Shown: in pieces, positions 24,519-34,608 of the stretch
Layout: each line of letters begins with the position of its first letter
How positions within the stretch are numbered: position 1 is the stretch's first letter
Origin: Actinostola sp. cb2023
Lineage: Eukaryota > Cnidaria > Anthozoa > Actiniaria > Actinostolidae
Direction of reading: 5' to 3'
NCBI GenBank assembly: GCA_033675265.1
Contig: JAUJYZ010001261.1
Location: forward strand, 233,501-297,500
DNA: 64,000 bases
Position numbers and translations under genes: made by a program
Notes under the pieces: generated by a model
What the model saw: only the letters and a program-made list of their open reading frames with translations
Told to the model about the DNA's origin: nothing
The model's database searches: none

Positions 24519-26121
24519 TCCCCTATGGGCCACCGTAGCTTTATCCATGCGCACTCTGTGTTGTGGAGATTCCTCTGTAGCTAATGCTCTGGCCTTTTTG
24601 ATCTGTCTATCACTGAGTACTTCAAATGGCTGGTGCATGGTTTTTAGCTCCTTAGAGGTACATTCTTTAGCGTAGATACTCAGGATTTGTGTTTTAAGGG
24701 ATTTGGAAGTTGCGCTTTGATACGCAGCAAGAAGGGCTTGTATACCAACATCGAGGGTAGAGTTTGTTTCTTGGTGTTTCTTAACTACTTCTTGGAACAA
24801 CTGGTCTGGGTCTTTAGGCGCTATTGCTTCACAAATTAGATGACATGCTTGTTCTGTTTTCTGGATTACTTTTGATTTTTCACTAGTCGAACATTCATCT
24901 AAACAGGTTACTTGTGCTTGTAGAGGTTCTATTTTAGGCTTTCCGATGGCATCAGACAAGTTTCCAAGACACTCATTAAGAATTTGTAAAGGTAAGTGAT
25001 CGTCTTCTTGTTCGTCTATGGTGTCTTCAAAATCAAGCAATTGGTCTGAAAGTGTCCATGGTGTATCGATGTTAAGATCAATACCTCGTGGTGTCATAGC
25101 AACGGAGGTAGCAGCAAGTAGCGCTGTCGCATTTTCTTTTGATGCCCTTAAAATAAAGTTCAAAATTGATATCGTGAATTGATACTACCGACTGCATGGG
25201 AAGGGCAAAATATGACAACCAGTTGTGGTGGTGAGCGGTAGATTTGCTTATTAGATTTCGCTAAATTTCATCAATTGAAAAGAAAAAAAGGAGACGGGCG
25301 GGTGTCTTAGGACTGGGTGTGTGGGGGGTGTTGTCGTTGCAGTACGTAGTGACAGGGCCGTACATAACCCAAAAAAACTTCCCCATACCCCTGTGTACGG
25401 CTCTGAGTGAGACGATGTATAAAAAGCTAAACAAATCTTTTTTTCATTCGTTTATTCAGTACCTTGCAAAATGACTTGGTTCCACAGTTGTTGAAACACC
25501 ACGCGATACCCAAGAAACACTGGCATTGTGCCGATTGCGACAGTTGTTGCATAATACTGTTTAAGGAATACAAAATGCATGAAAAATGGCATTGATAATA
25601 ATCGTCGATTAATCACAGCATTTCAGAGTCTTAAAGATTATGGCGATGTTTAGCGCAGACTTTCATATCTGTTACTATCGAGTCGCCTAAGTCAAACATG
25701 CCAGCTCGAGCTAATAAATATGATATCCCGCTCCGACAGGTGTTGCCTGGAAAGATGAAGTGAAGCAAGGTGGCTCTGGATGTTATCTTCACACTTTGTA
25801 AGAGAAAATAGCCCTGAAATACTTCTAGAATCGCCGCACTCAGCAAAGAGCTCAGAATATTGTAGGAAACAAGCCATCTTTACTGGTGAAATGAACTAGA
25901 ATCTCGGATTTCGTACCTTATCACTTGTTTTTAATGAGGTTGTCGATTTCATTTTGGCACTAGATGATTACCGGTATTGTAATTTGACTATTTCCCAAAG
26001 TTTGGGTTGTATAATTAAATATAGGGTTAATATAATTTAAACTATATATTTCTAACAAGGTTTTAAGAAACCTCAAGACAGAAAAAGAAAGGAAATATAG
26101 TTTCGAAAAGATATTCTAGTA

Positions 26122-26893
26122 AAATTAGTTTGCATAATCAACTGACAAGTAATTTGCATAAACCGGCTTCAAAGCAGCTCAGCTACAGTGCCGAACGCGT
26201 CACAACGTATAGTTTACAGTTTATAATTGAGGAAAAAAGATCATATTCAATCTATTTATACCTGATATAATAAAATTTAAGCAAGTAATAACGCTAAGTC
26301 ACAGTTTATTTCAATACTAATTTGCATATGTCACGTAACATTTTAGCCGGAAAACACGAAAAGTTCGAGGTTGCTGTGGAGAAGATAGATAAAAAGCGCG
26401 AAATGTTTTTATGATTCCAACTTTACCAACCTTCGATTAGTAGAATGCAATAAAAACTTTAAGAAATCCGTTCTGGACTTGGGAGATAAAAGCTATTTAG
26501 TAAGGGGTGGTTTGTCATGATTTAGAAAAGCCGTAAAATGGGTATCAATACTTATTATCCTCCTTTTTCCCTTTTTCCTTAACATTCTAAATTTCGCTTA
26601 ATTTGTGCACTTGAATGAATGTACAAGTCAGTAAAAATAATAGTTTATTCCAGGGTTTTATATTTTGCGAGCTGTGACGTCTTCAATAGTGCGCAATTTT
26701 CAATTGAAAATAAATGCAAATTAAGCGATGACGGTGGCATAGGAATTATGCGCTGAAAAAATATTAGTTTGATGAATTTCGAGAAAAAAAAGTCATAGTG
26801 ATTACCTACTAATAAATGCCTTTTTGTGATGAAAGTTTGAGGGGAAACTATTTCTAGACCCGAAAGGCAGTGGACCGCTTTAACAGAGACCTC
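26122..26893 (-). repeat. Right TIR of the TTAA element
   Basis: Inverted copy of 15203-15962. It ends in cagagacctc followed by TTAA. Confidence 0.85.
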
Positions 26894-26997
26894 TTAAGAT
26901 TTGCAAAACCTACGACGGCGACGTCAACCGGAAGTGTCAATAACTTTTGTTCGGGGTTTCGTACATTAGAGATTTAGTCCAAGCCTAAGCCTGTGTA

Positions 26998-27087
26998 GTC
27001 TCCTATGCACCCGTTCTTAGTTTCGGGATCCCTGTGCTCCCTCTCCACAAACGGCTGCTTTCTTTTGAACTACATTCCTTTCCCTTT
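26998..27087 (+). repeat. Left inner TIR of the RecQ/DUF6589 element
   Basis: Nearly identical in inverse to 36900-36988 (gtctcctatgcacccg ... gaactacattcctttcc). The 26898-26997 stretch between here and the terminus is diverged from its right counterpart, apart from ttaagatttgcaa. Confidence 0.9.
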
Positions 27088-30000
27088 GTTTGTCTTGCCA
27101 GGCAACTCACCAATCATATTACAGTTATTGTTTTAATTGAGCCAATCAAAAGTCAGCTAGGATTTTTCCCGCGAAGTTTGTTGACATCTAGTCGAGTCGT
27201 CGTTCGTAGTTTTTATAACTATGGGAGACGTATGGAAACTCCGAAGAAGGTCGTAGAGGCTGATCGCTGCTTTATTTGTTCCATAGTTGTACCGAAGAAA
27301 GACAAGCTCTATATTTTCGGAAAATCGTCGATCGACTTCTGCGAAATTATCAACTCCGCACTAAATGTGAATGTGAGAAGCTACTCAGCGAACGACCAGT
27401 TATCCCAAAGATTGACAAAATTTAAGCGTGCATTAGACAACCTCAGCAAGGCAAAACGTGAATTAGAGAAGGTTTTTAAAGCGAACGTTCATCGTACGAA
27501 GAGACTGAGAAGTAACGAGGAGGAAGAGGTGGAAGACGACGAGGAAGAGATCGACGAACAGATGCAACAATCAACACGTGGAAAGGTCGCAAAAGCACTG
27601 CACTTTTCAACTAGCGCTACCACTTGTACTTCTTCGCCCGGTGCTTCAACCGTCGGCTCATCAGATGGCCAATATTTCGCTTGGAAAAAGCCATTTTGTT
27701 TCCCTGTGCTATCGCCAATTCAGAGTGACGGCTGCGAGTTGATGAAACGTGCGTTTACAAATACAATCGCTCATGGTCAGAAAGTTGTCTTTTCCACTCC
27801 GACAAGAAACCGTGAAGGGAACGAGGAAACTACTAACGTAAAGCTGTCTGTAAGTTATCCCAGTAAAAATGTGAATAAATCGCTTCATGGTAGCTATCAA
27901 CTTATTGGAAAGGCTCTGGTACATGGCATTCCCTCGAGAATCGCTAATGCTACCATGAACTGTCAGCCCGTTCGCAAGCACATTATAGAGAAAAATTGGG
28001 TATTTTGAAGAAAGAACTCTTGGGGCTTTGCTCTAAAAACAATCCTTCGCTACTTCGAAAGTCTAGCAAAGATGGTCTGACAGGTTTTGATCTTCAGCGT
28101 GTGTGTGAAGAATGGAAAGTCAGAGCTCCATTATTTTATTCGTTTTTGATGACTTCCGCGTCCAATAAAAGAACAAAGGCTTCATCTTGGTTCGGAAGCG
28201 TTGCTGTGGCTGGGTCAGTGCTGTTAAAGCAAAGAAGTGAGAAGATGGATGCCACTTCTTCCGTTCTTGGTATTATAATGAAGACTAAGTCAATTGAGGT
28301 ATGTTGTTTTTAAAATATACATTTTATGGAGCATTCCCAAATATAAGTTAAAAATAATAATAATATTTCTGTCACCTAAGCTTAAATACATAATTTTCTT
28401 GTCCTTTTCTTTTTGCCTTAAATTTGGGGGATATTTATATAATAATAATAATCAAGATCCCTTTTCAAAATGTCACATGAAATCAAACTGAAAAAGTGAC
28501 TGAATTAATGAAAACCTTTATTTAAATAATCAGGGTCAGTAATAAAATACTATACTGTTATCGATAGAGGTCCTGAAGCATAAAAACAATAGAAAACTAT
28601 AATACATAAACTTACATAACTATAAATACGTCAATAATTATTATTAAAAGTTTTAAAATATAGACTAAAATATTAGAATGTCAACTGCTTAAAAAGGGTG
28701 ACCACTTATAGAGGTTTGACTGTATAAACTTTACTATGCACTTTGGCTATTTATACAGTAGTTTCTTTCTAGTTTATTTAAACTAAAAATATTTGTTGTT
28801 GTTTTGGTAGGCAACCATCTCCAGGTTCAACAAGTTGAAATTGACTAATTCAAACAGTAACATTCTCAAGAAACTTTATACTCTTGGAGATGATCATGAT
28901 GTACATCTTACTCAAACAAAGCAAAGGATTACAAAAGAGAATGAGTTCTTGAAGAATGCCAAAGAAAGGTGTGATAGTGTGGTAAATAAGCACAGCACCC
29001 ATGCTGCCTGTTCAGCTTTGTGCAAAAAGGAAGTTGATTCTGTAATGATGGAGGTATGTGAGTTAAAGAAGGCATCTCATCCTGGTTTTGTCATTTCGTT
29101 TGATAATATAGACATCCATGTGCAACGACGAAATATGACAATGGACTCACAAAATCGTGACTTTCATTGGATAAATCACCAAATGATTGAGAACAGGGTG
29201 TCAGGTGCAATGTTCAATTCTAGTGAGCCTACAAACTACCTGCCAGATGTCTCCAATATTAAGTTCCTTCCAACGCTTGAGGATCAACAACGTCAAAGGC
29301 ATAACTACATCATTTTGACATCCCGCATTCTGGTGGATTACTTCCAAGCCCTGTCTCCCCTGGCTGAAGCATGTATCCAGCACATCCCCCATAAGTACTC
29401 CCAAGAAACGTCACAAAAGACAAACAGGGTAACTCATGCTTAATTATTTTTGAGGCAATATAAATAATAATAAGATTAGATTATTTAACTCAGCTTGTCA
29501 CAATTTGTCTATCTCTAATCAACAAATGGGGAGTTGGCACGAAAACTTGCAGTTACTCCAACTCTCCAATTTCCATCCATTTTTCAACCAACCCAACCCC
29601 CCCCCCCCCCCATAGAAGCTAGTTAAAAATAAATAAGGTTAGTGTATTTTAATTAACCTGATTTCCAAACTGGCTCTCATGTCATGTCTACATGTAGACA
29701 CAGATTGTTCATTAAACAATAGAAAATAGAATTACCATAATTTAGCACTATTTAGTACTATTTATAAGTTGCACGGTTTTAATTTAGTGTTTGTACTCTA
29801 GTTATTCATTTTTTCATTAAGTAAGCTCATATCATTCATTCATATCATACAAGCACGATAGACATAAATAAATGTCCTGTTTCTTTCCATCTCTATTCAA
29901 GCACCACTTTTAAGTGGTTAAATATGATTAGGTTTATTTACAATTTTCTTTTTTCAGACACCATTAGGCTTGATTTTCAAAAATGAGAATGTCAATGAGG

Positions 30001-30710
30001 ATATGGTGGCAATTCTAAAAGAGTTTCACTCATACCTCCCCCAGACTGGTGATCAGGGTGTCGATGGGCAGCTGTTCTCTGGAGACCAATTAACTGTGGA
30101 GAGAGCAGTAAATGTCATTGCATCAGTAGCTAATGGCTTCACTCCAAAGGACAGGCTCGAAGGCATCAACATGCAACTTGGAGACTGGCATGCTGCTGTG
30201 AAATTGCTAAGTGTGAGTAGAGTATTATTTGCATACTGGTACATTTAATTTGTAGGGAAAGTGTGATTTGCAGAACAGCAAATACTGCCAGGCAAATACT
30301 GTTTCGGTCTCTGTCTCCAACAGATGAAACATAAGCACTATCCAACAACCTTGAGACAACAACCTCAAATAGATTTTATATAGCAGTTTGGTGTAACAGA
30401 TAACAATATAACATGTGGTAATAATAATAATGATTTATTCACATCTTATCTACAGAGTAGCTTTACATCTGTGAAAACCTAAACCTAAATGCAACCAATA
30501 ATAATAATAATCAATATATATATATATACTATACATATACTATACTCAATATATATATATATTATTTATTTAATAACTTAACACAGACTAAGAAACGGAC
30601 TCGACGTCCAAACAAGCTCAGCCTGAGACAATACAAATTCAGAAAAATTGCACGCCACACTAACAATACATTTTAGCTAGAGCTAGGGATAAATAAATAC
30701 ACATGTAATA

Positions 30711-30930
30711 TATATATCAGGTGCATTATGGGTAATTGAAAATGTCCCCTAAATGATGTTTCACGCGAGCAACATTGGTGAAACTCTAGAATGTTATGCA
30801 ATTTAGTCTCTAGTTTGTTGTGTCTGCTGCATATTTGTGGAAACTCTAAAATAGTATTACCCATAATGCACCTGATATATGGATATACTGATATATACTT
30901 GATTTACAGAATTTTTGCAATCGGCTGTAT
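30711..30930. repeat. Tc1/mariner-like MITE, copy 1 (5' end degraded)
   Basis: Arms atatatcaggtgcattatgg and its inverse flank a 120-bp core. The right end continues to cagaatttttgcaatcggctgta. It matches copies at 53664-53950 and 61258-61551. Confidence 0.8.
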
Positions 30931-31079
30931 ATATATATATAACAAGCTTCATTTGAATCTATATACATGTATATATATAATATATATATAAAAAAAAAAC
31001 TTGAATATGAGAAATGGTAGGCCAACGACGAGCTTCCAGTAGAAGGATTCCAGAAGGAATTCACAGTCTGCTCTCCATA

Positions 31080-32048
31080 TAAATAGATTAAATGTAGCGA
31101 AGAAGAAGAGACGCAGGCAACCTCTGACTGTTCCAAATAATGTATTAACGTTTCGGCAATTCAGCCTTCTTCAGAAAAAAAAATATAATAATGAATATGT
31201 ACAGGATAAAATTGATCAAAATGTAAAGATTACCTACTGTGTTACAAGTATATATACGCTAAGGAAAACAAAGGATGATGTAACCAATCACCAGGGGAAA
31301 ATGCCCAAAGGAAACCTAAAGGGACCAAGTTACATCATCCTTTGTCAAACCAACAATAATAAACGAGAAATATACGTGCGCATGCATGAATAGAAATCTA
31401 GATGAATAGTAGTAATGAGACCCTATGCCTGAAAATGAATTCTACGCTTAGACTTAAATTCCTGCCTTTTGTTGAGGCCTTCTGGGCGTAAAGTACGAAG
31501 CTGCGTTGCCCAGTAAGCTTCCCTGGTTAGCAGAATTCTATCGTAATCACTATCAGCCTGAAAATGTGTTATTTTTTCTATAACAATGAAGTTAAACTCA
31601 AGATTTTTTAGTGGAAAATCGTCAGTGGACAACTGTACTATGTTTGCAGACCGTGCAATCATAAATCGGAGAAACGTCACAAGTGATGTGTCGTCATCGT
31701 ACAGACCAAACAGGGACTTTCTACGAATTGTATTTAAATCAAGGGTGATTGGAGCAGCCATGTCTGTGTTGGGATTCGAAAGTACGTCTAGCACTCCATC
31801 CAAATACACATTGCCTGAAAACATGGCAACCCTGAGTAAGGCATCCAAGCTTCGGGTACTTCATCAGCTGTCTGCCAAGGTGGTTGACAAATTTGTTTTC
31901 AAAGACAATGTGGCTGAGAAAGTAAACAGTGTCCTTTCCGAACAGGAGAAAAGAAATGTGCTTGAAGGCTGAATTGCCGAAACGTTAATACATTATTTGG
32001 AACAGTCAGAGGTTGCCTGCGTCTCTTCTTCTTCGCTACATTTAATCT
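31080..32048 (-). mobile_element. Chimeric Penelope-like insertion carrying a copied exon segment
   Basis: 31435-31592 (minus) encodes a Penelope-like C-terminus (FIVIEKITHFQADSDYDR, LLTREAYWATQLRTL). 31592-31967 is a near-identical copy of the DUF6589 exon at 32122-32490. Both ends carry the same ~75-bp segment in opposite orientation (ctgactgttccaaataatg ... cggcaattcagcc, 31090-31165 and about 31968-32045). Its 3' part contains a hammerhead-like core. The exon copy lies in the intron just upstream of its source exon, so it does not alter the protein if spliced out. Confidence 0.7.
31148..31172 (-). ncRNA. Hammerhead-ribozyme-like core in Penelope-like repeat
   Basis: The minus strand reads CTGAAGA, a short GGC...GCC stem-loop, then GAAAC, matching the conserved hammerhead core CUGANGA/GAAA. 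Hammerhead motifs are established in Penelope-like elements. I could not fully trace stems I and III, so activity is unproven. Confidence 0.4.
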
Positions 32049-33451
32049 ATAATATATATATATATATGAATAAGTACTAATAACCTATTTCTTTAATACT
32101 TACTTGTCATCAGCTAATCTACTCAAGATTTTTTAGTGGAAAATCGTCAGTGGACAACTGTACTATGTTTGCAGACCGTGCAATCATAAATCGGAGAAAC
32201 GTCACAAGTGATGTGTCGTCATCGTACAGACCAAACAGGGACTTTCTACGAATTGTATTTAAATCAAGGGTGATTGGAGCAGCCATGTCTGTGTTGGGAT
32301 TCGAAAGTACGTCTAGCACTCCATCCAAATACACATTGCCTGAAAACATGGCAACCCTGAGTAAGGCATCCAAGCTTCGGGTACTTCATCAGCTGTCTGC
32401 CAAGGTGGTTGACAAATTTGTTTTCAAAGATAATGTGGCCGAGAAAGTAAACAGTGTCCTTTCCGAACAGGAGAAAAGAAATGTGCTTGATAGACAGGGT
32501 TTAACTCCTGATGGGCGATTCCCGTGTCGATTTCCAGGATGTGGAAGTTCCTTTAAGCAGAATGGCAAAGCGAGAAGAAACCATGAGATTTCCCATAATC
32601 CACCAGTTCAGGTGGAAGATGAACCTTTCCCAGTTTCTTCTTCAAAACCATCCCCCCCTTCAAGGCCTAAAGAGACTAAATCAAACGATGATGCATTCAA
32701 TTACAATTGTGCCCTATTAACAGATGGGTATTTATTCTTCAACTTCCTTGATGCAATTAAGGAAGGTGATGGGGATCGAATAATAAGGCAATACAAGTAC
32801 TTTTTGTTATATTGCAAAGCAGATGGAACACACAGCACCAAGTATGCTCTTGAATGCCTCTACCAATTATTCCTTGTATATGCTCTATTAACACCCAGAG
32901 ATAGTGAACGTTTTGTTTGGAATCGATCGGTAAACAATCATGGCAAGAAAGCATGTAACATCCCTTTAGATGAAGCAACTGAGCACAGCAACAACTTCCT
33001 AAAACAGTGCATCAGGAATTTGGGCCCAAACATCACAGAGGCAGCTGTTTCGAGACTATGTAAAGCAGAGAGTCCGACAAGATTGATGCTAGAAAATCTT
33101 GACGAAAGCCTACAACGCTTTTCTAGGTCTGGGAGCCATTCAGAATCATCAGCAAAAAAAGATCTGGATGAATTGATAAAGAAAGTTGCTAACTTCCAAG
33201 CCTTCAGCGAAATCGAGGGTCGCAAGTATACTCATTTCTTAGACTTTAAACGTGATAGACTGGAAGGTCTTGATGTGTCTGGTATTTATCAGTGGATCAA
33301 CAGACACAAACAAAATGTTGAGTTGGGTATAAGGTCCAGATAGGAATCAACCAATAATATTTCAAACACTTCTGTTTATTTACATATGTATATACATGTA
33401 GCCTACAATCACATGTGAAGCATCTATGACAATTTATTATCCATAAGTGGT

Positions 33452-33625
33452 AGAGGTAATCATACGGTTTCAAGTTCAATTTAGAATAAATGTATTATTA
33501 TAAGTGTTTTTTTTCAAAGAATATCAAAATTGCACAAGCCCGGGCGAGGGCGAGTGCAATTTCAGCTCTTTGAAAAAAAACACTTGTGCAAATTATTCCA
33601 AATTGAACGAGAAATCGTATGATTA
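33452..33625. repeat. Palindromic element downstream of the DUF6589 gene
   Basis: Arms around aatcatacg...ttcaattt...aagtgttttttttcaaaga and its inverse flank a GC-richer loop (gcccgggcgagggcgag). Confidence 0.8.
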
Positions 33626-33699
33626 CCAATTAGTAATATTAATGAAAAAAAGTAATTTGCACTGCACTGCTCTTAGCCAATCAGAATCGAGCATTTTTT

Positions 33700-34608
33700 C
33701 ATGAATATTATTACACTGATGTTAGTCAAGAACAGTTGTGTAAATCACATGTTGTAGTTTCTAGAGGGTGAAACAGTCACCAATGCTTAGATAATGCATT
33801 CAATAAATTGATCCTATTCCAGAATAAGAATACGATGCAATACTGATGTTGTGTAAATCACATGTTGTAGTGTCTGGAAGGTGAAACAGTCACCAATGCT
33901 TATTGATCCTATTCCAGAATAAGAATATGTATACAATGCATCACTAGAAATCACTATTCTTATCTTATAAATGTTGATTTGGGGATGAGGTCCAGATAGG
34001 AATCAACCAGGAATATTTCAAGCACTTAAAATAAAAGGTGAAACAGTCACCAAATGCTCAAGTGTATTTAGACCTGGTATTTACAATGTACATGAGACCG
34101 GTACAAACTCAGACAGGTAGGAACTCGTGCTGGTACATTTATAACTTTTACAGCTGTTTACATGAGACCGGTAGGAAATGTTAGGACAAAAACAGTTGGA
34201 AAAACAGTCAGAATTTCAGTGACCGGTCTGAGATTCATTTGTGTTTACATGGCAGAACAGTCTGAACTCAGATCAGCACGACTTGTTTATGTCATTAATT
34301 AAGCAACCGTAATAAGTCAAACCAGTCTGGCTTCATTTTACAGTTGTGAATGAATGAATGAATGAATGAACTTTATTTAGACACAGAATCAAAATCACTA
34401 AAATTAAAATTCATTACAAAGTGCTCTCCCTTTGAGCCGTGTTGTGGTCTCATGTAAACACAAATAAAGAAAAGTATGGAAGCCAATACAAAGTCATGCT
34501 GATCTGTGGTCTGATGTAAATACACTCTTAGATGAAAGGCTAATGAGAGTAAATAAAGACAAGAAAAAAATCAATATTACATGTATAAGTGTTTTGATTT
34601 ACTTTGAT
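33700..34608. other. Spacer between convergent DUF6589 and RecQ genes
   Basis: Non-coding. Two ~115-bp tandem copies start near 33732 and 33849 (gtgtaaatcacatgttgtag...ggtgaaacagtcacc). There is a (tgaa)n tract at 34347-34372 of the kind that ends some LINEs. Several gagaccggta motifs repeat at 34090-34200. Confidence 0.5.

Larger units (their letters stand above)
20175..24537. mobile_element. Integrase-type DNA transposon, 4.36 kb, 6-bp TSD
   Basis: Ends are TACGGTGGCCCATAGGGG and its reverse complement. GCTTTA flanks both sides (20169-20174, 24538-24543). TIRs are about 430-450 bp (20175-20628, 24104-24537) and include arrays of an ~18-bp unit. It encodes a spliced integrase-core protein. 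A 6-bp duplication with an integrase-type transposase is reminiscent of IS3EU elements; the assignment is tentative. Confidence 0.8.
17857..25877 (-). pseudogene. Transposase of the TTAA element (SDEAGCYH family), split and frameshifted
   Basis: Minus-strand order: 25877-25637 (LLARAGMFDLG, VCAKHRHNL), 25163-24544 (helical region), 20168-19420 (FQPISRSTMWRVLEV, then a Cys/His stretch CKHNHDALCVDC), 19416-18919 (REKQTEWFGKRG, YIRSDEAGCYHNN, DHSEPQSGKDVCDR) and 18825-17857 (C2H2 finger CPDPSC...HLNIYGH, acidic tract, SAP-like tail). The two acidic motifs, SDEAGCYH and SGKDVCD, fit an RNase-H-fold DDE/DDD catalytic core. Removing the nested transposon plus one GCTTTA copy restores frame across RMDKA/KLDHFLE. 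Frame breaks near 25735, 19418 and 18915 make this copy inactive. I recognise it as a family expanded in cnidarian genomes but cannot name a superfamily. Confidence 0.7.
15203..26893. mobile_element. 11.7-kb TTAA-flanked element with ~760-bp TIRs
   Basis: TTAA at 15199-15202 and 26894-26897 flank the element. Ends read GAGAAGGTCTCTGTTAAAGC on the left and, reversed, GAGGTCTCTGTTAAAGC on the right. The TIRs run 15203-15962 and 26122-26893 with few differences. The interior carries a 1.3-kb dispersed repeat and a minus-strand transposase gene (17857-25877) that is itself split by the integrase-type transposon at 20175-24537. TTAA targets are known for piggyBac and Kolobok, but the transposase matches neither signature that I can see. 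Confidence 0.8.
30213..32113. other. Third intron of the DUF6589 gene, filled with insertions
   Basis: It contains AT dinucleotide tracts (30516-30565, 30927-30990), the MITE at 30711-30930 and the chimeric Penelope-like insertion at 31080-32048. Otherwise no coding sequence. Confidence 0.6.
27232..33343 (+). pseudogene. DUF6589-type protein, candidate transposase, 4 exons, one frameshift
   Basis: Exons 27232-28298, 28811-29428, 29958-30212 and 32114-33343 join through GT..AG introns. From the ATG at 27232 the protein opens with a Cys-pair module (CFICSIVVPKKDK), then an acidic linker (about residues 95-115) and a long helical region. Exon 3 holds FSGDQLTVERAVNV and GDWHAAVKLL, the hallmark of DUF6589. 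Exon 4 adds a C2H2-like finger (CRFPGCGSSFKQNGKARRNHEISH) and a conserved C-terminal domain (YALECLYQLFLVYALL, NIPLDEATEHSNNFLKQ). A single base-level frameshift near 27995 (NWVF then stop, with ILKKELLGLCS continuing) is the only break. The acidic residues of GDQL and the DWH motif are plausible catalytic residues; the transposase role is inferred from its position inside TIRs beside the helicase. Confidence 0.75.

Noticed and set aside
31423..31848. 141-codon minus ORF as a single protein
   Set aside because: Its N-terminal part is antisense of a copied DUF6589 exon and only the C-terminal part is Penelope-like, so the continuous frame is accidental.
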